The notes: generated by a model from the letters alone, not told the origin. Counted from the stretch's first letter, positions 1 to 6,723 are shown. The stretch: 7,150 nucleotides of DNA from Verrucomicrobiota bacterium (GCA_020853375.1 JADYZA010000132.1:1-7150); one strand, 5' to 3'. Numbers and translations: made by a program.

Positions 1-1
1 C

Positions 2-1123
2 CCTGACTATGGCGGACATCAGGTGATGGCCTGTCTCGCGGTCGAAGGATTGGCGCAATCTTCAACATGGAACCCTGTTTTCTTTTGCAGCCCGGAAAAC
101 CACCGCCTCAACAAGCGACTGCACGAAATTCAAGCCGCCAGCGGAAACCTTGAAATCCGCCCAACTCCATTCACCACTCGGAAATTGCAGGGATTGCGCA
201 ACCGGTTCGCAAATGTTTCCATCGGCGCTCTGGCTCATTTACTTGGGCAGGAAAATCCGGACCTGATTCTCTGTATTCAGGGAGAAATCGAAGACGGCTC
301 GCTCGCTCTATGCGCGACGGAACAACTGGCCACGCCGTGCATCAGCTATATTCCGGGTCCGCACCGCATGGCTTTAATGGGCGCCAAACTCGGCACCATC
401 CGTGACCGTCTGAATGCCTGGCTTTTTGAAAAACCGGACGGTTGGATCACCATCAGCGATTCAATGAAAAATCTGCTTTGGGAACGCGGAGCCACCGAGC
501 CGGTCGAGGTTGTCCATAACGGCATTGATATGAAACGCTTCGTGCCGCATGACAAAACAGCCTCCCGTGCGGCGCTGGGACTTCCGCCGGACAAAACAAT
601 CCTCGGGACAATCGGCCGGATCGAATTCAACCAGAAGCAACAGGATTTTCTCCTGCGAACCTTTTCCGAACACTGGAAAACCGATCCCGCGATGCATCTA
701 CTCATCGTCGGCGACGGCCCCGATCGCACTCAGCTTGAAGCGCTGATCCGTGATCTCGGAATGCAAGTGCAGGTCACCCTGCTCCCGTGGCAGGCCGACA
801 GCACCCTTGTCTACAGCGCGATTGACCTACTGGTCATTCCGTCGCGTTTCGAAGGCGTTCCGCTCGTTATGCTCGAAGCGCTTGCCTGTGGAACACCGGT
901 GATTGGAAGCGCCCGTGACGGCATGAAAGACATCCTGCCTGCCGCATGGACATTCGAAACCGAAAACGGCAAAGCGCTGGCCGATGCATATCGGTTTGTT
1001 TCCAAACACTGGAAAAATGAAATGCCGGCCTTGCAAAGCCGAATCCGCAACGACTTCACCCTCGAAAAATTTCAGCAGAATTTTGAGGCGGCACTGGATC
1101 GTTTCCTTATAATGAGCCGCTGA
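2..1123 (+). CDS. GT4-family glycosyltransferase, C-terminal part (5' end outside window)
   Basis: This is a retaining GT-B fold glycosyltransferase of family GT4, expected in the cytoplasm or at the inner membrane, moving a sugar from a nucleotide donor to a glycan or lipid acceptor. The frame is open to the left edge: codons from base 2 read PDYGGHQVMACLAVEG, which resembles the glycine-rich N-terminal loop of GT4 enzymes, so the real start lies upstream and the GTG/ATG at 23/26 are probably internal. Counting from the GTG at 23, the N-terminal domain runs to about residue 160. The interdomain VHNGID is at 164-169, the donor-domain opening LGTIGRIEFNQKQQ is at about 194-207, and LLIVGDGPD is at 226-234. 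The donor-binding signature IPSRFEGVPLVMLEALACG is at 272-290, with the E-x7-E pair at E277 and E285. The stop overlaps the next start by one base (TGATG), indicating translational coupling. Donor and acceptor cannot be told. A role in surface glycan or protein glycosylation is only inference. Confidence 0.9.
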   Translation, partial: PDYGGHQVMACLAVEGLAQSSTWNPVFFCSPENHRLNKRLHEIQAASGNLEIRPTPFTTRKLQGLRNRFANVSIGALAHLLGQENPDLILCIQGEIEDGSLALCATEQLATPCISYIPGPHRMALMGAKLGTIRDRLNAWLFEKPDGWITISDSMKNLLWERGATEPVEVVHNGIDMKRFVPHDKTASRAALGLPPDKTILGTIGRIEFNQKQQDFLLRTFSEHWKTDPAMHLLIVGDGPDRTQLEALIRDLGMQVQVTLLPWQADSTLVYSAIDLLVIPSRFEGVPLVMLEALACGTPVIGSARDGMKDILPAAWTFETENGKALADAYRFVSKHWKNEMPALQSRIRNDFTLEKFQQNFEAALDRFLIMSR

Positions 1124-1962
1124 TGTACCTGAACTTTTTCCAACTGAATGAATTCCCGTTCAATGTGACGCCCGATCCACGGTTTCTCTTTTTTTCTGAC
1201 CGCCACCGGGAAGCCTTTGACTCTCTGCTCTACGGCGTGGAACATCGAAAGGGATTTATTGTCCTCACCGGAGAAGTCGGCTGCGGAAAAACCACCATTT
1301 GCCGGTCGGTCCTCAACAATCTTCCTGGAACCACCCGCTCCGCTTTTATTCTCAATCCGTCCCTCACCGCCGCCCAGCTGGTACGTTCCATTCTGGTCGA
1401 CCTCGGCCTTGAAGCGAAAGGACAGGATAAGCTGGTGCATATCACCCAACTAAACCGGTTCCTGCTCCAATGTTTGGAAAAAGGCGAAAATGTCGCTGTG
1501 ATTATCGACGAATCCCAAAATCTCGACCCGCAACTGATGGAACAAGTCCGGATGCTTTCCAATCTGGAAACCGATCAACACAAACTGATGCAGATCATTC
1601 TTTCCGGACAACCGGAACTGAAGGAACGGCTGAAACAACCCGAACTGCGCCAGCTCCGCCAGCGGGTGATGGTGCACTGCGATCTGGCTCCGCTTAGCGT
1701 GGTCGAAACGGCCCTGTATATTCAGCACCGCTTGAACGTCGCGGGCTCCGTGGATCCGGCGCAGGTTTTTAACAGCGCGGCCATTCAACGGATTCACCAA
1801 TGTTCTCAAGGGATTCCCCGCCAGATCAATACAGTCTGCGACCGCTCGCTTTTATCGGCCTATGTCCGGCATGACCGCCAAGTGACTCCGCTGGATGTGC
1901 AGAACGCTCTTTCTGAGTTAAACACCCTGATCAGTCAATCCGTTACACCGGAGATTGCATGA
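1123..1962 (+). CDS. ExeA/GspA/MshM-like AAA ATPase
   Basis: A 279-residue AAA+ ATPase of the GspA/ExeA/MshM type. The N-terminus MYLNFFQLNEFPFNVTPDPRF is typical of the family. Walker A GEVGCGKT is at residues 50-57, Walker B VAVIIDE at 124-130 (followed by SQNLD), a sensor-1-like strand IILSGQPEL at 158-166, an arginine-finger-like RQLRQR at 176-181, and sensor-2-like GIPRQIN at 230-236. In Aeromonas, ExeA with ExeB helps place the secretin ExeD through peptidoglycan; MshM is a shorter homologue in the MSHA pilus cluster. This protein ends just after the ATPase module and lacks the C-terminal peptidoglycan-binding region of full-length ExeA (roughly 550 residues), so it is closer to MshM in size. 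It starts one base inside the glycosyltransferase stop and overlaps the following gspB-like gene by four bases, so the three genes are surely co-transcribed. The XrtA/PEP-CTERM-associated ATPases are close relatives and an alternative assignment, but no exosortase gene is visible here. Confidence 0.9.
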   Translation: MYLNFFQLNEFPFNVTPDPRFLFFSDRHREAFDSLLYGVEHRKGFIVLTGEVGCGKTTICRSVLNNLPGTTRSAFILNPSLTAAQLVRSILVDLGLEAKGQDKLVHITQLNRFLLQCLEKGENVAVIIDESQNLDPQLMEQVRMLSNLETDQHKLMQIILSGQPELKERLKQPELRQLRQRVMVHCDLAPLSVVETALYIQHRLNVAGSVDPAQVFNSAAIQRIHQCSQGIPRQINTVCDRSLLSAYVRHDRQVTPLDVQNALSELNTLISQSVTPEIA

Positions 1963-2507
1963 GCCTGATTCAAGACGCACTGAAACGCAAAACGGAAGAA
2001 TCCCCCTCGAACCTTCCGCCTGCCATGCAGAAACAGACGACTGGAACGCCCACGGCGGTAAAAGGGCCAAAACCCAAGCAGGTCGCACTGTTGTTGCTTC
2101 TTTTGACCCTATTTCTCGCCGTGCCGCTCGGCTACAGCATCTATCTGATAAAACCAAAGCATAAACCTGCTCCGGTCGTGGTCAAAAAAGAAGCCGTCGC
2201 CGCTCCGGCAATCCTCGAAACGGTGCCCGTTCCGCCCGCTCCTGTCCAGACACCGGAAATATCTATCGAAAAAATCGCCGTCGAACCGGTCGTCGAAGAA
2301 AAACCAGTTCAGGAAATTAAACCCGTCTGGCCGAACCTGAAGCTCACGGGTATCGCCTCCAGCGGCAGCCAGCGAATCGCCATCATCAACGGAAAAATGC
2401 TTTACGCCGGCAGAACGATCGGCGAAGTGACGATTCAGGAAGTGCGCGATACAGACATCATCGTCGAGTTCCAAGGCGAACGCCGTGTGTTGCATGTGGA
2501 CGAGTAG
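1959..2507 (+). CDS. GspB/ExeB-like single-pass membrane protein
   Basis: A 182-residue protein starting MSLIQDALKRK, an opening common in GspB/ExeB-like proteins coded beside ExeA-type ATPases. A short basic cytoplasmic segment (1-40) leads into one transmembrane helix at about 41-63, then a Pro/Val/Glu/Lys-rich periplasmic linker (about 64-122). The C-terminal domain (about 123-182) has the GspB pattern: LKLTGIASSGSQRIAIINGK, then a glycine turn, two Val/Ile-rich strands and a closing RRVLHV. The start is supported by an ATGA overlap with the ATPase gene and a GGAG Shine-Dalgarno at 1950-1953, five bases before the ATG. By analogy with ExeB it should bind the ATPase on the inner side and reach towards peptidoglycan or a secretin on the outer side. 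It is shorter than some GspB proteins because the linker is compact. The family call rests on the C-terminal pattern plus context. A pilus role (MshN/PilP-like) cannot be excluded. Confidence 0.75.
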   Translation: MSLIQDALKRKTEESPSNLPPAMQKQTTGTPTAVKGPKPKQVALLLLLLTLFLAVPLGYSIYLIKPKHKPAPVVVKKEAVAAPAILETVPVPPAPVQTPEISIEKIAVEPVVEEKPVQEIKPVWPNLKLTGIASSGSQRIAIINGKMLYAGRTIGEVTIQEVRDTDIIVEFQGERRVLHVDE

Positions 2508-2548
2508 CCACTGGACAACCGTTTTCTGATCTTCTATCATGCCGCCAG

Positions 2549-2577
2549 TTGGCACGGGCATGGTGTCCGTGTCTAGA
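2549..2577 (+). promoter_or_regulatory. Candidate promoter of the small Lys-rich secreted protein gene
   Basis: Two readings are possible. As a sigma-70 site, TTGGCA (2549-2554) and TCTAGA (2572-2577) are 17 bases apart, with a good -35 and a poor -10 (3/6). As a sigma-54 site, TTGGCACG (2549-2556) matches the -24 element fully. The GG (2551-2552) is followed ten bases later by GT (2563-2564) where GC is expected, so the -12 element is degenerate. The sigma-54 reading would start RNA near 2575, giving a leader of about 25 bases with the ribosome site at 2587. Either reading gives the gene its own promoter; readthrough from the gspB-like gene, with no terminator in the 92-base gap, is also possible. 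Confidence 0.3.
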
Positions 2578-2599
2578 GGTAAACATGGAGGGTATGGTT

Positions 2600-2959
2600 A
2601 TGCGTTACATCGTGTCCATTGGAGTCGCCGCATTGATCGCGTCATCGGTCTCAGCTCAGGAAACCCCGAAACTGAAAGTTCCGGAAATCAAAGCTCCGGA
2701 AGTTAAAGTGGATGCCGCTAAAGCGCAAAAAGATGTCATGAAGCAAGCGGCGAGCGTCACAAACGACGTCAAAAAAGACGCTGAATGCAAAATGAAGCAG
2801 ACCAAAGACCAAGCGGCTGACCTGCAGAAACAGCAGCTGAAAAAAGTCGATGAAGTGAAAAAAGAAGCCGCCAAGGGATCAGAACAGGGCAAGGCCATGC
2901 GCAAAGAAAACAGCAAGAAATGGTGGAAATTCGGAAGCAAAGAACCCGCCGCTAAATAG
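2600..2959 (+). CDS. Small Lys-rich exported protein of unknown function
   Basis: I do not recognise this gene. The 119-residue product begins with a Sec-type signal peptide: MRYIVSIGVAALIASSVSAQ, with likely cleavage after SVSA (residue 19). The mature part of about 100 residues is very rich in Lys, Ala, Glu and Gln. It opens with two KxPE[IV]K repeats (residues 26-36) and continues as a probable long amphipathic helix or coiled coil (about 38-93), then a basic WWKF patch near the C-terminus. One cysteine (C63) is present. The start is set at the ATG at 2600, with a GGAGG Shine-Dalgarno at 2587-2591 and an 8-base spacer. Earlier in-frame ATGs (2549, 2585, 2594) would bury the signal peptide behind extra residues or have poor spacing. 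A hairpin terminator follows directly, so it is probably a monocistronic or last gene. Composition resembles LEA-like or lipoprotein-like periplasmic helical proteins, but there is no lipobox. Function is unknown. Confidence 0.72.
   Translation: MRYIVSIGVAALIASSVSAQETPKLKVPEIKAPEVKVDAAKAQKDVMKQAASVTNDVKKDAECKMKQTKDQAADLQKQQLKKVDEVKKEAAKGSEQGKAMRKENSKKWWKFGSKEPAAK
2675..2704 (+). repeat. Two tandem 15-base units coding KVPEI / KAPEV
   Basis: AAAGTTCCGGAAATC (2675-2689) is followed at once by AAAGCTCCGGAAGTT (2690-2704). The units match at 11 of 15 bases and code KVPEI and KAPEV, after a degenerate third-like start (CCGAAACTG). This looks like a small internal duplication that lengthened the extended stretch after the signal peptide of the Lys-rich exported protein. 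Confidence 0.5.
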
Positions 2960-2980
2960 AACCTAAGCTTCTCTTCCAAA

Positions 2981-3020
2981 CCCCGGAAACTCCATGCGGA
3001 GTTCCGGGGTTTTTGTTTTT
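2981..3020 (+). terminator. Rho-independent terminator after the Lys-rich protein gene
   Basis: CCCCGGAAACTCC (2981-2993), a 4-base loop ATGC, then GGAGTTCCGGGG (2998-3009) form a 12-pair GC-rich stem with one bulged A. The T-run TTTTTGTTTTT (3010-3020) follows on the + strand. On the - strand the hairpin is followed only by TTTGG, so it is mainly a + strand terminator. It sits in the 72-base gap between two convergent genes and may also help stop rpoD transcripts. Confidence 0.88.
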
Positions 3021-3031
3021 ATCAACTGTTC

Positions 3032-4969
3032 TTATCGGCCCTGCTCAAGGAAACCTTCAAGCTTCCGGATGCGGGTCGGATGACGCATTTTACGCAATGC
3101 TTTGGCTTCAATCTGGCGGATGCGCTCGCGAGTCACATTAAACTGGCGCCCCACTTCTTCCAGCGTGCGCGGATAACCGTCAGCCAAACCGAAACGAAGT
3201 GTCAGGACTTCCTGCTCGCGGGCCGTGAGCGTTTCAAGCACGTCACCGATTTTTTCCCGCAGAAGACTGAATGCAGTCATTTCGGACGGATTTTCAGCCG
3301 ACTTATCCTCGATGAAGTCGCCAAAACTGGTGTCGTCGCTATCGCCGATTGGCGCCTGAAGCGAAATCGGTTGCTGGGCGATTTTTAGAATAGCCCGCAC
3401 TCGTTCGACGGGAAGTTCCATTTCATCGGCCAGTTCTTCGGGCGCGGCTTCGCGACCGAATTCCTGCAACAACGTTTTTTGAACGCGCAACAGCTTGTTA
3501 ATCGTTTCGATCATGTGCACCGGAATACGGATCGTGCGGGCCTGGTCGGCAATCGAACGGGTAATCGCCTGCCGGATCCACCACGTGGCGTAGGTGCTGA
3601 ATTTATAGCCGCGACGATATTCGAATTTCTCAACGGCCTTCATCAGACCCATGTTGCCTTCCTGAATGAGATCGAGGAAGGAAAGGCCACGGTTGGTGTA
3701 TTTTTTGGCGATGCTGATCACAAGGCGCAGATTGGCCTCGATCATTTCAGTCTTAGCCTGAAGACCTTTGCGCAACCAGCTGCGGAGCAACCGATGGTGT
3801 TCAATGAAAACGGCGGACTCCATGTGGACAATTTCTTCGAGTTCGCGCAGGCGCTTACGGGCATCGCGGATTTTCTCGTCAGCGGTTTTCGAGCGGCTCT
3901 TGTTCAGCTTATCGATTTCAGCCACCAGCTCAACAACCTCTTTATGATAGGGGTCAACCAGCGGAACGATGTCTTCGATCGCCTTCTGTTTAAAGTGCAA
4001 CTGCCCAAAGTATTCAGTCAGGCGTGTTTGCGCACCTTCGAACAGCTTCTGGCCTTTTTCGCGGTCAGCCTTGGTTTTTCCATGAATGGACTCAAGGAAA
4101 TATTTTCCAGCCAGCTCCTGATTACGGTGAATACCCTGTAGAACCTTCGGCAACGCGCCGAAATAATCCTCACGGCATTCGACATGTTTATCACTAACCA
4201 CTCGGTCAAAACGCTGTTTACCGGTTTCAATTTTTTCGATCACGCCCAGATAAGCTTCCGTTGCGCAACCAATCCGGTTGAACAAGCTAGTAGTGTTCAG
4301 CTCAGCCTCTTCGATGCGTTTTGAAATTTCGACTTCCTGCTCGCGAGTCAGCAACGGCACCTGCCCCATCTGCTTAAGATACATGCGAACCGGGTCGTCG
4401 AGCACATCGCTACGGGCGCTTTGTTTATCGCGCTCCTCTTTTTCCATGCGCGCTTTAAAGTCCTCAACATCATCGGAGCGGATAATCTCGACTTCCATGC
4501 TTTTCAGCAGAGCCACGACCTTTTCAGCGTCTTCCGGAACCACCAAATCTTCTGGGAGAGCCTCTTCGATATCTTCATGCGTCAGAAAGCCGTGCTCCTG
4601 AGCCAAAGCAATCAGCTCCTTGATTTTTTCATTCCGCTCCTCACGCTGCATCACCGAAACCGGCAAATCCTCCGGCTGAGGAGAAAGGGAATCGAGTTCC
4701 GGATTTTCCGGCATTTCCTCGTTGGGAACCGAAATTTTCGGCAGGCGGTCTTTTTTCGGCGGAACTTTTTTGATTTCAACCGGAACCGGTGCTTTTTTGG
4801 TGACAACCTTAACCTCGGGCTGATCTTTTTTGGCCGGAGCCTTTTTCACTTCCGCTTTTTTAGCGGCTGGCGCCGGTTTAACCGCCTTCTTGGCCGCGCC
4901 CTTTTTTACGACTGGAGCCGGCTTTGTTTTCACGGTTTTCTTTACAGCAACTGCGTTCTTCTTGGTCAT
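3032..4969 (-). CDS. rpoD: RNA polymerase primary sigma factor (sigma-70, RpoD)
   Basis: A 645-residue group 1 sigma-70 factor, which guides RNA polymerase to housekeeping promoters. Residues 1-75 are a Lys/Ala/Pro/Val-rich tail. Region 1.1 (about 108-185) is followed by region 1.2 ([20 protein letters not shown], 191-210). A non-conserved region of about 175 residues (226-400) precedes region 2 (410-490), with [12 protein letters not shown], the [19 protein letters not shown] core-binding helix, and [17 protein letters not shown] for -10 melting and recognition. Region 3 is about 491-560. Region 4 (576-632) contains the -35-binding helix-turn-helix [20 protein letters not shown] and the usual basic end. 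The start ATG has a GGAG Shine-Dalgarno (4979-4976) six bases upstream. The gene stands alone, divergent from pilT and convergent with the Lys-rich protein gene. Total length, region 1.1 and the large spacer mark it as the primary rather than an alternative sigma. All key motifs look intact. Confidence 0.98.
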   Translation of the reverse strand: MTKKNAVAVKKTVKTKPAPVVKKGAAKKAVKPAPAAKKAEVKKAPAKKDQPEVKVVTKKAPVPVEIKKVPPKKDRLPKISVPNEEMPENPELDSLSPQPEDLPVSVMQREERNEKIKELIALAQEHGFLTHEDIEEALPEDLVVPEDAEKVVALLKSMEVEIIRSDDVEDFKARMEKEERDKQSARSDVLDDPVRMYLKQMGQVPLLTREQEVEISKRIEEAELNTTSLFNRIGCATEAYLGVIEKIETGKQRFDRVVSDKHVECREDYFGALPKVLQGIHRNQELAGKYFLESIHGKTKADREKGQKLFEGAQTRLTEYFGQLHFKQKAIEDIVPLVDPYHKEVVELVAEIDKLNKSRSKTADEKIRDARKRLRELEEIVHMESAVFIEHHRLLRSWLRKGLQAKTEMIEANLRLVISIAKKYTNRGLSFLDLIQEGNMGLMKAVEKFEYRRGYKFSTYATWWIRQAITRSIADQARTIRIPVHMIETINKLLRVQKTLLQEFGREAAPEELADEMELPVERVRAILKIAQQPISLQAPIGDSDDTSFGDFIEDKSAENPSEMTAFSLLREKIGDVLETLTAREQEVLTLRFGLADGYPRTLEEVGRQFNVTRERIRQIEAKALRKMRHPTRIRKLEGFLEQGR

Positions 4970-5018
4970 CTAAATCTCCGGTTTATGAGGAGGATACAAA
5001 AATTCCAACCTATGCGAA

Positions 5019-5055
5019 AGGCAAGCATTAATCAGCAAAGATGCGGTTGCGTCAA
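5019..5055 (-). promoter_or_regulatory. Candidate sigma-70 promoter of rpoD
   Basis: Read on the - strand, TTGACG (5055-5050, 5/6 to consensus) and ATTAAT (5032-5027, 4/6) are separated by 17 bases. A start site near 5019 would give a leader of about 50 bases before the ATG at 4969. A TG two bases from the -10 box may add extended -10 contact if the hexamer is read as TTAATG. No other comparably good pair was found in this gap. Candidate by consensus match only. Confidence 0.45.
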
Positions 5056-5095
5056 GGCTTTTCCCGGAACGAAAATCGGCAGTTTTTAATACTGT

Positions 5096-5123
5096 TTTGG
5101 AATGCATCCTGCTATTCTATAAA
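5096..5123 (+). promoter_or_regulatory. Candidate sigma-70 promoter of pilT
   Basis: TTTGGA (5096-5101), or shifted by one TTGGAA (5097-5102), lies 16 or 15 bases before TATAAA (5118-5123). RNA would start near 5130, leaving about 34 bases before the GTG at 5164, with the AGGAG ribosome site inside. It lies back to back with the candidate rpoD promoter; the two -35 boxes are about 40 bases apart, so a shared regulator could act on both. The spacing is a little short, so confidence is modest. Confidence 0.38.
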
Positions 5124-5163
5124 ACGTTACGACGAAACGCCCCAACCCAACCAGGAGCATAAC

Positions 5164-6618
5164 GTGAATCGACTTGATGAACTGCTGAAACTCACCGTAG
5201 AGCGCGGCGCCAGCGATCTGCATCTTTCCTCCAACTATTGCCCCTGTATCCGGGTCGACGGATCGATGCAGTTTCTAACCGAGCTTCCAATTCTGACACC
5301 CTCCGACAATGAAGCCATGCTGCGGGCCACTATGCCGGAATACAATCTGCTCGAATTTGACAAACTCTGGGATACCGACTACGGCTACACACTCGAAGGA
5401 GTCGGACGGTTCCGCGTTAACGTGTTCAAAGACTCCTACGGGGCGGGCGGCGTGTTCCGCTCAATTCCTGAACAGATTCCCGCGCTCGAAGACCTGGGAC
5501 TCGGCTTTTCAGGTGTTTTGCGCGAACTATGCATGCACACCAAAGGTCTGGTGATCATCACCGGACCAACCGGTAGCGGGAAATCCACCACACTGGCGGC
5601 CATGATCGACCTCATCAACCGGACGCGCACCGAACACGTCATTACCATCGAAGACCCGATTGAATTCATGCATCAGTCGAAAAACTGCCTCATCAACCAG
5701 CGCGAAGTGAACCGGCACACCCGCAATTTTTCCGGCGCGCTTCGGGCTGCGTTGCGTGAAGACCCGGACATCATCCTGCTCGGTGAAATGCGCGACCTTG
5801 AAACAACGGAAATCGCCCTCGAAACCGCAGAAACCGGACACTTGGTCTTCGCCACACTGCACACCAATACCGCCACAGCCACCGTGGACCGCATCATCGA
5901 CAAATTTCCCGGCGACCGTCAAAACCAGATCCGCACCCTGCTGGCCAACACGCTGACCGGTGTCATCGCGCAGACCCTCTGCAAGCGGATCGACGGCGGA
6001 CGGGTGGCCGCCGCCGAAATTCTACTGGCAACCTCCGGTGTACGGGCGAATATCCGCGATCAAAAAACCCATCAGCTGCCCACCGCCATCCAGACCGGTC
6101 ACAGTGTCGGCATGCGCTCATTCACCGACAGCCTGTTCCAACTGGTGCAGGATGGCATTATTTCGCCGCGTGAAGCGTACATCAAAGCCACCGACAAAAT
6201 CTCGCTGGAGCAGAAATTCGCATCCGCAGGCATCGCGCTGGACAAAACCGCCACGGAAATTCCCAGAATGAACGCCGACGGCTCGCTGGAAATGACCAGC
6301 GGAGATATGAACTCCACCTCCACGCTAAAAGCAAAAGCCTGGAGGCTTTCAACCGACCGGAACACGCAGGCGCGCGACGGACATCGAGCTCTTGAACTAA
6401 TTCAACGGGCCATTCAACTGGGTGCAAAAGATGTGCAAACGCTGATGATTCTGGCGGCAGCCCAAGCCGCGAACAGCGATTTTAAATCGGCCACGGAAAC
6501 AGCCAAAGAAGCTATCAAACTGGCCAAGCAGGAACGCGACACTGGCTCCCTGCACGAATTGGAACTACAGCTTGGCTATTATAAAAAATCGCTCCCCCAC
6601 CCCGGAGCAGTGGTCTAG
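5164..6618 (+). CDS. pilT: Type IV pilus retraction ATPase PilT with C-terminal TPR extension
   Basis: A 484-residue member of the PilT/VirB11-like secretion ATPases, expected as a cytoplasmic hexamer that depolymerises type IV pilin and drives twitching, adhesion and DNA uptake. The N-terminal PAS-like domain includes GASDLHLS (15-22) and IRVDGSM (29-35). The RecA-like core has Walker A GPTGSGKST (134-142), the Asp box ITIEDPIEF (160-168), Walker B IILLGEMRD (203-211) and the His box TGHLVFATLHTN (224-235). GMRSFTDSLFQLVQDGIIS (316-334) is the usual C-terminal PilT segment. The GTG at 5164 is chosen because MNRLDELL is the normal PilT N-terminus and AGGAG (5153-5157) sits six bases upstream; the in-frame ATG at 5041 has no good ribosome site and adds 41 unlike residues. 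The family usually ends near residue 350; here a polar linker (about 355-387) and a TPR-like helical part (about 388-475) follow. PilU is a less likely alternative. Confidence 0.95.
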   Translation: MNRLDELLKLTVERGASDLHLSSNYCPCIRVDGSMQFLTELPILTPSDNEAMLRATMPEYNLLEFDKLWDTDYGYTLEGVGRFRVNVFKDSYGAGGVFRSIPEQIPALEDLGLGFSGVLRELCMHTKGLVIITGPTGSGKSTTLAAMIDLINRTRTEHVITIEDPIEFMHQSKNCLINQREVNRHTRNFSGALRAALREDPDIILLGEMRDLETTEIALETAETGHLVFATLHTNTATATVDRIIDKFPGDRQNQIRTLLANTLTGVIAQTLCKRIDGGRVAAAEILLATSGVRANIRDQKTHQLPTAIQTGHSVGMRSFTDSLFQLVQDGIISPREAYIKATDKISLEQKFASAGIALDKTATEIPRMNADGSLEMTSGDMNSTSTLKAKAWRLSTDRNTQARDGHRALELIQRAIQLGAKDVQTLMILAAAQAANSDFKSATETAKEAIKLAKQERDTGSLHELELQLGYYKKSLPHPGAVV

Positions 6619-6674
6619 ATCAAGTGCCCTATCCAAGGTTTGGAAAAACATCCTAACCTCTACGTTAAAAACAA

Positions 6675-6704
6675 AAAAGCGGGTCTGTTTTCAGACCCGC
6701 TTTT
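6675..6704. terminator. Bidirectional Rho-independent terminator between pilT and the secretin gene
   Basis: GCGGGTCTG (6679-6687), loop TTTT, CAGACCCGC (6692-6700) form a perfect 9-pair stem, extended by AAAA (6675-6678) against TTTT (6701-6704). For the + strand the stem is followed by TTTT, which would end pilT RNA. For the - strand it is followed by TTTTTTGTTTTT, a stronger U-run, which would end the secretin RNA. It fills the 105-base gap of a convergent pair. Confidence 0.88.
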
Positions 6705-6723
6705 CATAACCCAGATAGTCCGT

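Larger units (their letters stand above)
4970..5163. other. Divergent rpoD/pilT intergenic region
   Basis: This 194-base gap separates two diverging genes and carries the ribosome sites and candidate promoters of both. Apart from these I see no tRNA, riboswitch-like structure or repeated element. An in-frame stretch continues upstream of pilT to an ATG at 5041, but its residues do not resemble PilT and it overlaps the candidate pilT promoter, so it is read as noncoding. Confidence 0.6.

Noticed and set aside
2508..2548. Possible terminator directly after the gspB-like gene
   Set aside because: The hairpin that can form near 2538-2562 has no T-run, and the first bases after the stop show no stable stem, so readthrough into the next gene remains possible.
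2109..2561. Open frame of 150 codons on the - strand opposite the gspB-like gene
   Set aside because: Its Asp/Phe/Arg-rich product mirrors the Lys/Val/Glu-rich linker of the gspB-like gene in a different frame. The + strand gene is better supported by its overlap, ribosome site and membrane helix.
2549..2599. Longer start for the Lys-rich protein gene (codon at 2549, or ATG at 2585 or 2594)
   Set aside because: These starts would put extra residues, including two cysteines in the longest case, before a clear signal peptide. The best ribosome site (GGAGG, 2587-2591) is spaced for the ATG at 2600.
3479..4141. Long open frame of 220 codons on the + strand, antisense to rpoD
   Set aside because: It lies wholly within rpoD, whose protein is conserved along this stretch. 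It has no ribosome site and its product shows no recognisable domain. Codon bias of rpoD explains the open frame.
4421..5089. Open frame of 222 codons on the + strand across the rpoD start and the divergent gap
   Set aside because: The translation is a Phe/Arg/Asn-rich shadow of the Lys-rich RpoD tail (AAA/AAG read as TTT/CTT on the other strand), with no ribosome site, and it crosses both candidate promoters.
5041..5163. Upstream ATG giving PilT 41 extra N-terminal residues
   Set aside because: No good ribosome site precedes the ATG at 5041, the added residues do not resemble PilT, and the stretch overlaps a candidate promoter. GTG at 5164 has AGGAG six bases upstream and gives the usual MNRLDELL start.
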